Position numbers and translations under genes: made by a program
Shown here: piece after piece, positions 48,773 to 58,800 of the stretch
How the letters are laid out: the number at the start of each line of letters is the position of its first letter
Numbering within the stretch: position 1 is the stretch's first letter
Notes under the pieces: model-generated
Database searches by the model: none
Seen by the model: only the letters and a program-made list of their open reading frames with translations
What the model was told of the DNA's origin: nothing
Assembly: GCA_004299095.1 (NCBI GenBank)
Contig: SCQQ01000027.1
Span: forward strand, 1-59,922
Origin: Burkholderiaceae bacterium
GTDB taxonomy: Bacteria; Pseudomonadota; Gammaproteobacteria; Burkholderiales; Burkholderiaceae_C
DNA length: 59,922 nt
Direction: 5' to 3'

Positions 48773-50443
48773 TTAAAGTACTTCACTCGCGTAATCGGCC
48801 AGGCGTGAACGCTCGCCGCGCGCCAGCGTCACGTGGCCGCTGTGCTGCCAGTTCTTGAAGCGGCCGACGGCGAACGTGAGGCCCGATGAGCCCTCGGTGA
48901 GGTAGGGCGTGTCGATTTGCCCCAGGTTGCCCATGCACACGATCTTGGTGCCGGGGCCGGCGCGCGTGACCAGCGTTTTCATCTGCTTGGGCGTGAGGTT
49001 TTGCGCCTCGTCGACGATGATCCATTTCTTCAGAAACGTGCGTCCGCGCATGAAGCTCATGCTCTTGATGCGGATGCGGCTGCGCACCAGGTCGGCGCTG
49101 GCCGCGCGTCCCCAGTCGCCGGCATTGCCGCTCTCGCCACGCGAGAGGAATTCGAGGTTGTCGTCCAGCGCGCCCATCCACGGATTCATTTTTTCTTCTT
49201 CGGTGCCGGGCAGAAAACCGATGTCTTCGCCCACGCTCACGGTGGCGCGGGTCATGATGATCTCCGAATAGCGCCGGTCGTCCAGCACCTGCGTCAGGCC
49301 GCAGGCCAGGGCCATCAGCGTTTTGCCGGTGCCTGCCGTGCCGGCCAGCGTGACGAAATCGACTTGCGGGTCCATCAGCAGGTTGAGTGCGAAGTTCTGC
49401 TCGCGATTGCGTGCCACGATGCCCCAGATGGCGTTGCGCTGGTGGCTGTAGTCGCGCAGCGTTTTCAGCACGGCCGTATCGCCCTGGATGCTGGCCACGC
49501 GCGCGTACAGGCTGGAAGCGCCGGCGGCTTCGAAATAAACGAACTCGTTGATGTAGAGGCCGGCGACGATCGCGCCGCTCACTCGGTAGAGCGTGGCCTC
49601 GCCCTCGCGCCAGCTTTCCACGGGTTTTTTCTGCGCGGTCCAGAAATCGGCTGGCAGCGGCAGCACGCCGGAGTAGAGCAGGTCGCCATCGCTCAGCGTC
49701 TTGTCGGTTTCGTAGTCTTCGGCGCGCAACCCCAGGGCGCGCGCCTTGACGCGCATGTTGATGTCCTTGGAAATCAACACGACCTCACGTGGCGCCCTTT
49801 GTTGCGCCAGCGCGGCCACCACGTTCAGGATCTGGTTGTCGGCCTTGCCGTCCGGCAGCGCCGCGAGGACGTTGCCGTTGAGCGGTTGGGTTTGCAGAAA
49901 GAGCTTGCCCGCGGCTTCCTTGTAGCCGGTGGCGTCCAGTCGGATGCCGGCGGCGATTCCGTCCGGTTGAGTACTCACCAGACCGTCGAGAAAGCGGCTG
50001 GTTTGGCGGCCGTTGCGCGCCACTTCTGTCATGCCTTTCTTGTGCGCGTCGAGCTCCTCCAGCACGATCATCGGGATGAACACGTCGTGCTCGTCGAAAT
50101 GGAACAGCGCCATCGGGTCGTGCAGCAGCACGTTGGTGTCCAGCACGAACAGCCGCGTGGCAGCGACAGCGCTGCGCTGCGGCGACAGGGCCGGCTTGGG
50201 CTTGCGTGCCGCGGCCTGCTGGGTGACGGCCACTACTACGGGGGCAGGGAGGGCTTCCGCCTGGATGTCGGCGTCGCTTCGAGTCAGCGCCGGTTGCACC
50301 AGGCGCGCCATGCTCTTGGCGCGGGGAACTCCCGAAGCGCGGGGTTCGGCGAGCGGGTGAGTCGCGCGCGCATTGCGATTCTCTGACGTGATCTTCTGGC
50401 CGAGACGTTGACCGAGTACAGTCGGTGCGGGAGGAAGGGGCAT
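48773..50443 (-). CDS. phoH: PIN-PhoH fusion ATPase (PhoH2 type)
   Basis: A 556-residue protein with a PIN ribonuclease domain (LFVLDTNVLLHDP, acidic Asp102, then MIVLEELDAHKKG) fused to a PhoH-type P-loop ATPase (LAGTAGTGKTLMAL around residues 368-375; DEAQNLTPKQMKTLVTRAGPGTKIVCMGN). PhoH2 proteins from actinobacteria unwind and cleave RNA; the same architecture predicts an RNA helicase/nuclease here. The first 95 residues are low complexity. It converges with guaB and is separated from bcp by a terminator on the same strand. Confidence 0.92.
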   Translation of the reverse strand: MPLPPAPTVLGQRLGQKITSENRNARATHPLAEPRASGVPRAKSMARLVQPALTRSDADIQAEALPAPVVVAVTQQAAARKPKPALSPQRSAVAATRLFVLDTNVLLHDPMALFHFDEHDVFIPMIVLEELDAHKKGMTEVARNGRQTSRFLDGLVSTQPDGIAAGIRLDATGYKEAAGKLFLQTQPLNGNVLAALPDGKADNQILNVVAALAQQRAPREVVLISKDINMRVKARALGLRAEDYETDKTLSDGDLLYSGVLPLPADFWTAQKKPVESWREGEATLYRVSGAIVAGLYINEFVYFEAAGASSLYARVASIQGDTAVLKTLRDYSHQRNAIWGIVARNREQNFALNLLMDPQVDFVTLAGTAGTGKTLMALACGLTQVLDDRRYSEIIMTRATVSVGEDIGFLPGTEEEKMNPWMGALDDNLEFLSRGESGNAGDWGRAASADLVRSRIRIKSMSFMRGRTFLKKWIIVDEAQNLTPKQMKTLVTRAGPGTKIVCMGNLGQIDTPYLTEGSSGLTFAVGRFKNWQHSGHVTLARGERSRLADYASEVL

Positions 50444-50481
50444 GTTTTGTCTCTATTGATTTTCTGCGAGCACTGGACCAT

Positions 50482-50507
50482 AAAAAAACCGCCGGTTCAG
50501 GCGGTTT
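50482..50507 (-). terminator. Rho-independent terminator of bcp
   Basis: On the minus strand GAAACCGCC pairs with GGCGGTTT around a TGAACC loop, followed by a run of T residues (the A-tract 50482-50488 on the plus strand). It lies downstream of bcp and upstream of phoH, so it ends bcp transcription and isolates phoH. Confidence 0.85.
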
Positions 50508-50575
50508 CAAATGGGATTTATTGCGACAGCTCCCGAATCAGTCCGGGATCTGTGTATTGAATGCTGGCGCGATCG

Positions 50576-51052
50576 TCAAGCCGCCTTCTTCAGCAGTTTG
50601 ACCGCCTTGAATACCGCATCCGCGTGACTGGTTGCCTTGATGCCGCGCCATTCCTGCACCAATATGCCATCGGCATTGATCAGGAAGGTGCTGCGCTCAA
50701 TGCCCTTGACCTTCTTGCCATACATGATTTTGTTTTTCACCACGCCGAACATGTGGCACATCTTCTCTTCGGTGTCGGCAATCAATTCAAATGGCAATTG
50801 CAGTTTTTCCTTGAATCGATCATGCGATTGCATATTATCGCGGCTCACGCCGAAAACAACGGCACCAGCGCGAACAAAATCGTTGTATTTATCCCGGAAC
50901 TCAGTGGCTTCCCGGGTGCATCCGGGGGTGTTGTCCTTGGGGTAAAAATAAAGAACCAGAACCTTCCCCAAATGCGAGGTGTTGGTAACCTGCACACCAC
51001 CCGTTGCTTGAGCTTCAAATTCGGGCAGTGGTTTATTGAGAACAATCGCCAT
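50576..51052 (-). CDS. bcp: Thioredoxin-dependent thiol peroxidase, Bcp/PrxQ-type peroxiredoxin
   Basis: A 158-residue peroxiredoxin that reduces hydrogen peroxide and organic peroxides. The peroxidatic cysteine is Cys45 (PKDNTPGCTREATEF). The classical resolving cysteine five residues later is absent; Cys99 (EEKMCHMFGV) is the only other cysteine and is a candidate resolver, otherwise the enzyme is 1-Cys. GC is about 49 % over 50701-51000, against about 65 % around it. The ATG at 51052 (MAIVLNKPLPEF) was chosen over an upstream start. Confidence 0.94.
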   Translation of the reverse strand: MAIVLNKPLPEFEAQATGGVQVTNTSHLGKVLVLYFYPKDNTPGCTREATEFRDKYNDFVRAGAVVFGVSRDNMQSHDRFKEKLQLPFELIADTEEKMCHMFGVVKNKIMYGKKVKGIERSTFLINADGILVQEWRGIKATSHADAVFKAVKLLKKAA

Positions 51053-51148
51053 TTGGTCTGAATCTCCGCGCAATGTGTACACTCGGCGGTCACCGACAGA
51101 AGTACCTCGCCAGATAATCTCGTCGCTGCCCGCCGCTACTCGGGCTCC

Positions 51149-51154
51149 ATTATA
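51149..51154 (-). promoter_or_regulatory. bcp: Candidate -10 element of bcp
   Basis: A perfect TATAAT on the minus strand overlaps the stop of the Mth938-like gene, about 97 bases before the bcp start codon. No -35 consensus is apparent 17 bases upstream, so the call rests on the -10 alone. Confidence 0.4.
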
Positions 51155-51542
51155 GCGCAACTGGCGTTCCGGCCGCCTGCTCGATCAGCAGCGCGGCAAT
51201 CACGCGGCGGCCTTCGCCCGCCACGATGTTGAAGGTGCGGCAGGCGGCCGGGGTATCCATGGTGTCGAAGCCAATGCCGGCTTCGACCAGCGGACGGATC
51301 CACGCTGGCTTGGGAAAACGCAACCGCGAGCCGCTGCCGAACAGCACCAGTTCCGGGGCCGCGTCCACCAGATGGGCGAAATGTTCCGCCGACAAATCCC
51401 CGAACTGCACGCAGGGCCAGTCCAGGCGCTCGCCACTGCTGTGGATCACGACGCTGTGCGCCACGCGCTCGTGGCCGATCATGACCCAGCCGGCACCGTA
51501 CGCCGTGATGGCGGTGCTGAACTGGTCGGGCTGGAGTTTCAT
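51150..51542 (-). CDS. Mth938-like domain protein (DUF498/DUF598)
   Basis: A 130-residue protein of the Mth938/NDUFAF3-like family. MKLQPDQFSTAITAYGAGWVMIGHERVAHSVVI opens the fold, ELVLFGSGSRLRFPKPAWIRPLVEAGIGFDTMDTPAACRTFNIVAGEGR in three adjoining segments carries the family signature. The mitochondrial relative NDUFAF3 assists complex I assembly; the bacterial role is unknown. It is divergent from alaA by 80 bases, a conserved Burkholderiales pairing. Confidence 0.9.
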   Translation of the reverse strand: MKLQPDQFSTAITAYGAGWVMIGHERVAHSVVIHSSGERLDWPCVQFGDLSAEHFAHLVDAAPELVLFGSGSRLRFPKPAWIRPLVEAGIGFDTMDTPAACRTFNIVAGEGRRVIAALLIEQAAGTPVAL

Positions 51543-51622
51543 GGCGCGATTTGAAAGTGTGCGGAAATGTGTTCCAATTTTACGTTTTGAGTGCAGCGCG
51601 CGCTGCCAGCGGAAATCCAGCC

Positions 51623-52897
51623 ATGAAAGTGCTAAAGAAGTCGATCAAACTCGATCACGTGCTCTACGACGTGCGCGGTCCCATCGTGGACGCCGCGCGG
51701 CGCATGGAGGAAGAGGGTCAGAAGATCATCAAGCTGAACATCGGCAACATGGCGCCGTTCGGCTTTGATCCGCCCGAAGAAGTGGTGCAGGACATGATCC
51801 GCAATTTGCCCACGTCGGCCGGCTATTCCGACAGCAAGGGCTTGTTCGCCGCGCGCAAGGCGGTGATGCACTACACCCAGCAGCAGGGCATCGCGGGTGT
51901 GACGCTGGAGGACATTTACCTCGGCAACGGCGCAAGCGAATTGATCGTGATGGCGCTCAACGCCCTCCTGAACGACGGCGACGAGCTGCTGCTGCCGTCG
52001 CCCGACTACCCGCTCTGGACTGCGGCCGCGAGCCTCGCGGGCGGCGTGCCGGTGCACTACGCCTGCGACGAGGCCGGTGGCTGGATGCCCAACCTGGCCG
52101 ACATGCGCGCCAGGATCACGCCGCGCACCCGCGGCATCGTGGTGATCAATCCGAACAACCCCACCGGCGCGCTCTACAGCGACGAGTTGCTGCGCGGCAT
52201 CGTGCAGTTGGCGCGTGAAAACGATCTGGTCTTGCTCACGGATGAGGTCTACGACAAGGTGCTGTACGACGGTGTCAAACACACGGCGCTGGCATCGCTT
52301 TCCACCGACGTGCTCACGCTCACGTTCAATTCGCTGTCGAAGGCGTACCGCGCCTGCGGCTTTCGCGCGGGCTGGATGGTGGTGTCGGGCGACCAGAGCG
52401 GGGCGGGCGACTACATCGAAGGCCTGAACATGCTGGCCAACCTGAAACTCGGCTCCAACGTACCGGGGCAGTGGGCGATTCAAACCGCGCTCGGCGGCTA
52501 CCAGAGCATCAACGATCTGGTGTGCGAAGGCGGCCGGCTGCGCTCCCAGCGCGACCTGGCGTACGAGTTGGTGACTGCGATCCCCGGCGTGACCTGCGTC
52601 AAGCCGCGGGCCGCGCTCTACATGTTTCCGCGCCTTGACCCTGAGGTCTATCCGATTGCCGACGATCGCCAGTTCTTCATGGAAGTGCTGCGCGCCACGC
52701 GCGTCATGATGGTGCAGGGCTCGGGCTTCAACTACCCCGACAACCAGCATTTCCGCCTGGTTTTCCTGCCGTACGAGGACGACTTGAAAGAGGCGTTGCA
52801 CCGGCTCGCCGATTTCCTCGAACAGTACCGGGCGCGCCATGCCAGGCGTGGCGTGGTGGTGGGCCTCAAGCCGGCCCGGAAAACGGTCGGCGTCTGA
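51623..52897 (+). CDS. alaA: Alanine-synthesising aminotransferase AlaA-like
   Basis: A 424-residue fold-type I PLP aminotransferase. It resembles E. coli AlaA (glutamate-pyruvate transaminase) throughout: VLYDVRGPIVDAARRMEEEG, IKLNIGNMAPFGFDPPEEV, LPTSAGYSDSKGLFAARKAVM. The PLP lysine is Lys240 in NSLSKAYRACGFRAGW. VINPNNPTGALYS and the C-terminal arginine segment HFRLVFLP are intact. It is followed by hom and thrC on the same strand, 43 bases and 34 bases apart, a conserved amino acid operon in betaproteobacteria. Confidence 0.92.
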   Translation: MKVLKKSIKLDHVLYDVRGPIVDAARRMEEEGQKIIKLNIGNMAPFGFDPPEEVVQDMIRNLPTSAGYSDSKGLFAARKAVMHYTQQQGIAGVTLEDIYLGNGASELIVMALNALLNDGDELLLPSPDYPLWTAAASLAGGVPVHYACDEAGGWMPNLADMRARITPRTRGIVVINPNNPTGALYSDELLRGIVQLARENDLVLLTDEVYDKVLYDGVKHTALASLSTDVLTLTFNSLSKAYRACGFRAGWMVVSGDQSGAGDYIEGLNMLANLKLGSNVPGQWAIQTALGGYQSINDLVCEGGRLRSQRDLAYELVTAIPGVTCVKPRAALYMFPRLDPEVYPIADDRQFFMEVLRATRVMMVQGSGFNYPDNQHFRLVFLPYEDDLKEALHRLADFLEQYRARHARRGVVVGLKPARKTVGV

Positions 52898-52940
52898 GCT
52901 GTCGCAGCCACTTCATCCAATTCAAACCAGCGGTTTTTCC

Positions 52941-54266
52941 ATGAAAGTTGTTCGAGTCGGGCTGATTGGCCTGGGCACCGTGGGTGCGGGCGTGTTCAGC
53001 GTGCTGCGCCGCAATCAGGAGGAAATCAAGCGCCGCACCGGCTGCCGCATCGAAATCACCACCGTTTCGCGGCGTGATCTGGACAAGGCGCGCTCCATGG
53101 TTGATGGGGCCGTGCGCGTGGTGGCCAACCCGCACGAGTTGATCGACAGCCCCGACGTCGACGTGGTGGTGGAGCTGATCGGCGGCTGCGATGCGGCGCG
53201 TGAATTCGTGCTGCGCGCCATTGCCGCCGGCAAGCACGTGGTCACGGCCAACAAGGCGTTGTTGGCGACTCACGGCACCGAGATTTTTGCCGCAGCCGAA
53301 GCCCGCGGCGTGATGGTGGCGTTCGAGGCGGCCGTGGCGGGCGGCATCCCCATCGTCAAGGCGCTGCGCGAGGGCCTCACCGCCAACCGCATCCAGTGGA
53401 TCGCCGGCATCATCAACGGCACCACCAACTACATCCTGTCGGAAATGCGCAACCGCGGCGTGAGCTTCGACGCCGCGCTGCGCCAGGCGCAGGCGCTGGG
53501 CTATGCCGAAACCGATCCGACGTTCGACGTCAACGGCACCGATGCCGCGCACAAGGCCACGCTGATGAGCGCGATTGCGTTCGGCATTCCGGTGCAGTTC
53601 GACCGGGCTTACGTCGAAGGCATCAGCGGGCTGGCGAACCTCGACTTGCGCTACGCCGAGCAGTTGGGCTATCGCATCAAGCTGCTCGGCATCGTGCGCC
53701 GGCGCGAAGGCGAGGGGGTCGAACTGCGCGTGCACCCCACGCTGCTGCCGGCCAGGCAGTTGATCGCCAACGTCGAAGGCGCGATGAACGCCATCGTGGT
53801 CAACGGCGATGCGGTCGGCAATACGCTGTATTACGGCAAGGGCGCGGGCAGCGAGGCCACGGCCAGCGCCGTGATCGCCGACTTGGTGGACGTGGCGCGC
53901 CTGTCGACCAGCAACCCGGAGCACCGCGTGCCGTATCTGGCGTTCCAGCCCGGCGCGGTGCGCGACGTCCAGGTGCTGCCGATTGCCGAAGCCATCACCA
54001 GCTACTACCTGCGCCTGCGCGTGGCCGATGAAACCGGCGTGCTGGCGCGCGTGACGGCGATCCTGGCGCAGTCCGGTATTGGCGTGGGCGCGCTGTTGCA
54101 GCTAGAAGCCAAGGACGTGGGCGGCGACGAATCGGCGCAAACCGATCTGGTGATCCTCACGCACCAGGCACGCGAGCGCGCCATGAACGTGGCGCTCACG
54201 CAATTGCAGGCGCTGCCGGTGGTGCTGGCGCCGATCGTGCGCATTCGCAAGGAAGAGCTCGATTGA
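52941..54266 (+). CDS. hom: Homoserine dehydrogenase
   Basis: Reduces aspartate semialdehyde to homoserine, the branch point to threonine and methionine. The 441-residue protein has an N-terminal NAD(P) fold (VGLIGLGTVGAGV), KHVVTANKALLATHG with the catalytic lysine, GGIPIVKALREGLTANRI and GTTNYILSEM. ETDPTFDVNGTDAAHK precedes a C-terminal ACT domain (about 360-436, DETGVLARVTAILAQSGIGV) that mediates threonine feedback in relatives. The ATG at 52941 is used; longer frames overlap alaA. Confidence 0.96.
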   Translation: MKVVRVGLIGLGTVGAGVFSVLRRNQEEIKRRTGCRIEITTVSRRDLDKARSMVDGAVRVVANPHELIDSPDVDVVVELIGGCDAAREFVLRAIAAGKHVVTANKALLATHGTEIFAAAEARGVMVAFEAAVAGGIPIVKALREGLTANRIQWIAGIINGTTNYILSEMRNRGVSFDAALRQAQALGYAETDPTFDVNGTDAAHKATLMSAIAFGIPVQFDRAYVEGISGLANLDLRYAEQLGYRIKLLGIVRRREGEGVELRVHPTLLPARQLIANVEGAMNAIVVNGDAVGNTLYYGKGAGSEATASAVIADLVDVARLSTSNPEHRVPYLAFQPGAVRDVQVLPIAEAITSYYLRLRVADETGVLARVTAILAQSGIGVGALLQLEAKDVGGDESAQTDLVILTHQARERAMNVALTQLQALPVVLAPIVRIRKEELD

Positions 54267-54300
54267 TGCGCCAGGCCGGCGCGCGATGGAGGATGGACTG

Positions 54301-55740
54301 ATGCGCTACGTTTCTACGCGCGGCCAGGCACCGGCGCGCAGCTTCTCGGACATCCTGCTGGAGGGTCTGGCCCCGGATGGCGGCCTGTATTTGCCCGAGC
54401 GCTATCCGCAGGTCGATCGTGCGTTGCTGGCGCGTTGGCGCGAAACGCTCGCGCAACGGGGTTATGCCGCGCTGGCGTTCGAAATCCTGCGCCTGTACGT
54501 GGACGACATTCCCGAGCGCGATCTCCGGGAAATTTGCGCGCGCACCTACATGGCCGACGTGTTCGGCTCGGCTGCGATCACGCCGCTGAAAAAACTGGAC
54601 GACGGCTGTTACCTGCAAGGCCTGTCGAATGGCCCGACGCTGGCCTTCAAGGACTTGGCGATGCAGCTTCTGGGCCATCTGTTCGAGTACGAACTGGCGC
54701 GCCGCGGAACGCATCTGAATGTCCTCGGCGCCACCAGCGGCGACACCGGCAGCGCGGCCGAATATGCCATGCGTGGCAAACGGGGCATCCGGGTTTTCAT
54801 GCTGAGTCCGCACGGCCGCATGAGTGCCTTCCAGCAGGCGCAAATGTATTCGCTGCAGGACCCGAACATCGTCAACATTGCCATCGATGGCGTGTTCGAC
54901 GATTGCCAGGACATCGTCAAGGCGGTAAGCGCCGATCTGGAATTCAAGCGGCGCTATGCGATCGGCACGGTCAATTCGATCAACTGGGCGCGGCTGCTGG
55001 CGCAGGTGGTGTATTACTTCGCCGGTTATTTCCTTGCCACGGAGTCCAACGAAGAGCGCGTGAGCTTTGCCGTGCCCAGCGGCAATTTCGGCAACGTCTG
55101 CGCCGGCCACATCGCACGCCAGATGGGTTTGCCGATCGCCCAGCTGGTGGTGGCCACCAACGAGAACGACGTGCTGGACGAATTTTTCCGCACCGGCATC
55201 TATCGCGTGCGTGGCAGCGCCGAAACCCGTGAGACATCCAGTCCCAGCATGGACATCAGCAAGGCGAGCAATTTCGAGCGCTTCGTTTTCGATTGGCTGG
55301 GACGTGACGGTGCGCGCGTGGCCGAACTGTTCGGCAGCACCCTGGCAGGTTCGCGGCAATTCGATTTGAGCGGCGATCCGGCCTGGCCCGAGGTCGCGCA
55401 GCGCTATGGCTTCGTGAGCGGCAAGAGTACGGACGCGGAGCGCATCGCCACCATCCGGGCGGTTTATCGGCAATCGGGCCTGATCATCGATCCGCACACC
55501 GCCAATGGCGTGCGCACCGGGTGCGCGCACGCTCGCCCGGGCGTGGCTATGGTCGTGCTGGAGACCGCGCTGGCGGCCAAATTTGCGGCCACGATTGGAG
55601 GCGCCATCGGCCGGCTGCCGGAACGGCCGGCGCGTTTCGACGGCCTGGAAGAGCGGCCGCAGCGCGTGCGCGTGATGCCCGCTGACGTTGATCAGGTCAA
55701 GAACCTGATTGCGCATGCGGGCGACCTTGCATCGGTATGA
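54301..55740 (+). CDS. thrC: Threonine synthase
   Basis: Converts O-phosphohomoserine to threonine with PLP. The 479-residue protein is of the longer fungal/proteobacterial type: MRYVSTRGQAP at the N-terminus, the PLP lysine Lys117 in PTLAFKDLAMQ, GATSGDTGSAAEYAM and VPSGNFGNVCAGH. GGAGG just upstream of ATG 54301 decides against the in-frame ATG at 54286. It completes the alaA-hom-thrC unit and is followed by the P450 gene. Confidence 0.96.
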   Translation: MRYVSTRGQAPARSFSDILLEGLAPDGGLYLPERYPQVDRALLARWRETLAQRGYAALAFEILRLYVDDIPERDLREICARTYMADVFGSAAITPLKKLDDGCYLQGLSNGPTLAFKDLAMQLLGHLFEYELARRGTHLNVLGATSGDTGSAAEYAMRGKRGIRVFMLSPHGRMSAFQQAQMYSLQDPNIVNIAIDGVFDDCQDIVKAVSADLEFKRRYAIGTVNSINWARLLAQVVYYFAGYFLATESNEERVSFAVPSGNFGNVCAGHIARQMGLPIAQLVVATNENDVLDEFFRTGIYRVRGSAETRETSSPSMDISKASNFERFVFDWLGRDGARVAELFGSTLAGSRQFDLSGDPAWPEVAQRYGFVSGKSTDAERIATIRAVYRQSGLIIDPHTANGVRTGCAHARPGVAMVVLETALAAKFAATIGGAIGRLPERPARFDGLEERPQRVRVMPADVDQVKNLIAHAGDLASV

Positions 55741-55777
55741 CCGCGCCCCGGCCGCGCGGCGCCGCCGGGATCGCAGC

Positions 55778-55792
55778 GGTGCGCATCGCACC
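55778..55792. repeat. Perfect inverted repeat between thrC and the P450 gene
   Basis: GGTGCG-CAT-CGCACC forms a six-base-arm perfect dyad 38 bases after thrC and 77 bases before the P450 ATG. It could be an operator for an unlinked regulator or part of a weak terminator. A GACAAT hexamer at 55816-55821 downstream is a possible -10, with no good -35. AGGAG immediately before 55869 is a strong ribosome-binding site. Confidence 0.35.
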
Positions 55793-55868
55793 CGATGACG
55801 CGGCGCCGGCCGGGCGACAATCGGGCGGCCAGCCGCCGAATTGAGTTGCCATTGGGAGGACAGGAGAC

Positions 55869-58800
55869 ATGACCGCCACCATCGCCATTCCCCGCCCCAA
55901 GGGTGACCCGTTCATCGGCAACCTGCGCTCGATCGAAGGCGACACGCCGGTCCAAGGCTTCATGCGCCAGGCGCGCATCATGGGGCCAATTTACCAGCTC
56001 GAACTGTTCGGCAAGATGCTCACGCTGATCAGTTCGCAGGCGCTGGTAAACGAGCTGAGCGACGAGAAACGCTTCGACAAGCGCGTGCACGCCACGCTCA
56101 AGAACATTCGCGACTTTGCCGGCGACGGCCTGTTCACCGCCAAGACCGACGAGCCCAACTGGGCCACGGCGCATCGCATCCTGATGCCGGCGTTCGGTCC
56201 GCTGGGCATGCGCGGCATGGCGGGTGAGATGCTCGACATCGCCGACCAGATGCTGCTGCGCTGGGAGCGCTTCGGACCCGACCACGTGATCGAAGTCACC
56301 GAGGACATGACACGCCTCACGCTGGACACCATCGCGCTGTGTGCTTTCGACTACCGCTTCAACAGCTTCTACCAAGAGGGGATGCACCCCTTCGTCGGCG
56401 CCATGGTCGACGCGCTGGCGGAAGCCGGCGCGCGCGAACGCCGCCTGCCGATCGCCAACAAGCTGATGCTGAGCCAGCGCCGGCGCTACGAGGACGACTT
56501 GCTCCTGATGCGCGAGGTGGCCGAAAACCTGATCGCCGAGCGCCGCCGCGATCCGGACGCCGCCAGTAAGAAAGACCTGCTGAACCTGATGCTGCAAGGG
56601 CGCGATCCGGCCACGGGCGCGGGCCTGTCGGACGAGAACATCCGCTACCAGATGGTCACCTTCCTGATTGCCGGGCACGAAACCACCAGCGGCCTGCTCT
56701 CGTTCGTGATGTATTTCCTGTGCCAGAACCCGCGTGTGCTGGCCAAGGCGCGCGCGTTGGTGGACGAGGTGCTGGGCGACGACCTGCCGCAGGTCGAGCA
56801 GCTCGGCCGGCTGCGCTACATCGAGCAGATCCTGATGGAGTCGCTGCGCATCTGGCCGACGGCGCCGGCCTATGCCCTGAAGCCGCTGGAAGACACCGTG
56901 ATCGGCGGCCAATACGCCGTCACCCCGCGCGATACGCTGATGGTGCTCACGCCCATGCTGCACCGCGACACGGCGGTCTGGGGCGACGACGTGGAAGCGT
57001 TCCGCCCCGAGCGCTTCGACCAGGCGCTGATGGAAAAGCTGCCGCCCAATGCCTGGAAGCCGTTTGGCAATGGCCAGCGCGCCTGCATCGGTCGACCCTT
57101 CGCCATGCAGGAGGCGATGCTGGTGGTCTCGATGATCCTGCAGCGCTTCGACCTGATCCCGGACGACCCGGCGTACCAGCTCAAGGTCAAGGAAACGCTG
57201 ACGTTGAAACCGCTGGGCTTTCACATGCGCGTGAAGCGGCGCGACGGCGGCGCCTTCCGGCCGCGCAGCGCCGTGCCGCGCGAAGCCGCCAAGCCCGCGC
57301 CGGTCGCGCCGGTGGTGGGGTTGGGCCCGGGCGAGGTGGCCACGCCGCTTCTGGTGCTCTACGGCTCCAATACCGGATCGTCCGAAGCCTTTGCCCAACG
57401 CATCGCCAGCGAGGCGCAAGCCCAGGGCTACGCGGCGCAAGCCGCGCCGCTGGACGAGCACACGGGCGCCTTGCCGACCGAGGGTGCGGTCGTCGTCGTC
57501 ACCGCCTCCTACGAAGGACAGCCGCCGGACAACGCCAAGCAGTTCACCGCCTGGGTGGAAGCGCTGGCGCCGGGCGCCCTGAAGGGCGTGCACTACGCCG
57601 TGTTCGGCTGCGGCAACCGCCAGTGGGCGCGCACCTGGCAAGCCATTCCCAAGCGGCTCGATGCCGCGCTGCACGCCGCCGGTGCCACGCGCGCCAGTGA
57701 GCGCGGCGAGACCGATTCGGGCGGCGACTTCTTCGGCGCGTTCGACGAGTGGTATGCAGGGCTCTGGTCGGCGCTGGGGAAGGCGCTGGACAAGCCGGTG
57801 CAGGCCGCGCCCGTCGGCGCGCAACTGCACGTCGAGCGCGTGCAGGACGGCCGCACCAGCATCCTGCGCCTGGGCGATCTCGCCTACGGCGAAGTGGTGG
57901 AAAACCGCGAGCTGGTCAACATGCAGGCGCCCGGCGCACGCTCCAAGCGCCACATCGACATCCGCCTGCCCGCGGGCATGAGCTACCGCGCCGGCGACTA
58001 CCTGAGCGTGCTCGCGCACAACCCGGTCGGCGTGGTGATGCGCGCGCTCAAGCGCTTCAATCTTGCGGCCGACAACCAGATCGTCATCCGCAAAGCGGCG
58101 GGCAGCGTCACGTCGCTGCCGCTCGATTACCCGGTCACCGCGAGCGAAGTGCTGTTCCATTACGTCGAACTGGGTCAGCCCGCCACGCGCGCGCAGGTGG
58201 GGCAACTGGCCGCCGCTACGCGCTGCCCGCCCGAGCAGACCGAGCTTAAGGCGCTGGCCGAAGACGCGGCGTATCAACGCGACGTGCTGGCCAAGCGCCT
58301 GTCGGTGCTCGATTTGCTGGAGCGCTACCCTGCGTGCGAGCTGGACCTGGCCGCTTTTCTGGAAATGCTGCCGCCGGCGCGGGCGCGCCAATACTCGATT
58401 TCGTCCTCGCCGCTGTGGAACGCCGATCGCTGCACGCTCACCGTGGCCGTGGTCGATGCGCCGGCGCTCTCGGGCCAGGGCCGCTACCAGGGCATGGCGT
58501 CGAGCTATCTGGCCGCGTGCCAGTCCGGCACGCGTGTGGCCGTGGCGGTGCGCGCGTCCAACGACCATTTCCATCCGCCCCAGTCCCTCGACAAACCCAT
58601 CATCATGGTCTGCGCGGGCACCGGCCTGGCGCCGTTCCACGGCTTTTTGCAGGAGCGCGCCATCCAGGCGCAGAACGGCCGCAGCGTCGGCCCGGCACTG
58701 CTGTTCTTCGGCTGCGATCACCCGGATGTGGATTACCTGTACCGCGACGAACTGGCCGCGTGGGAGCGGGCCGGCGTGGTCAGCGTGCGGCCGGCGTTCT

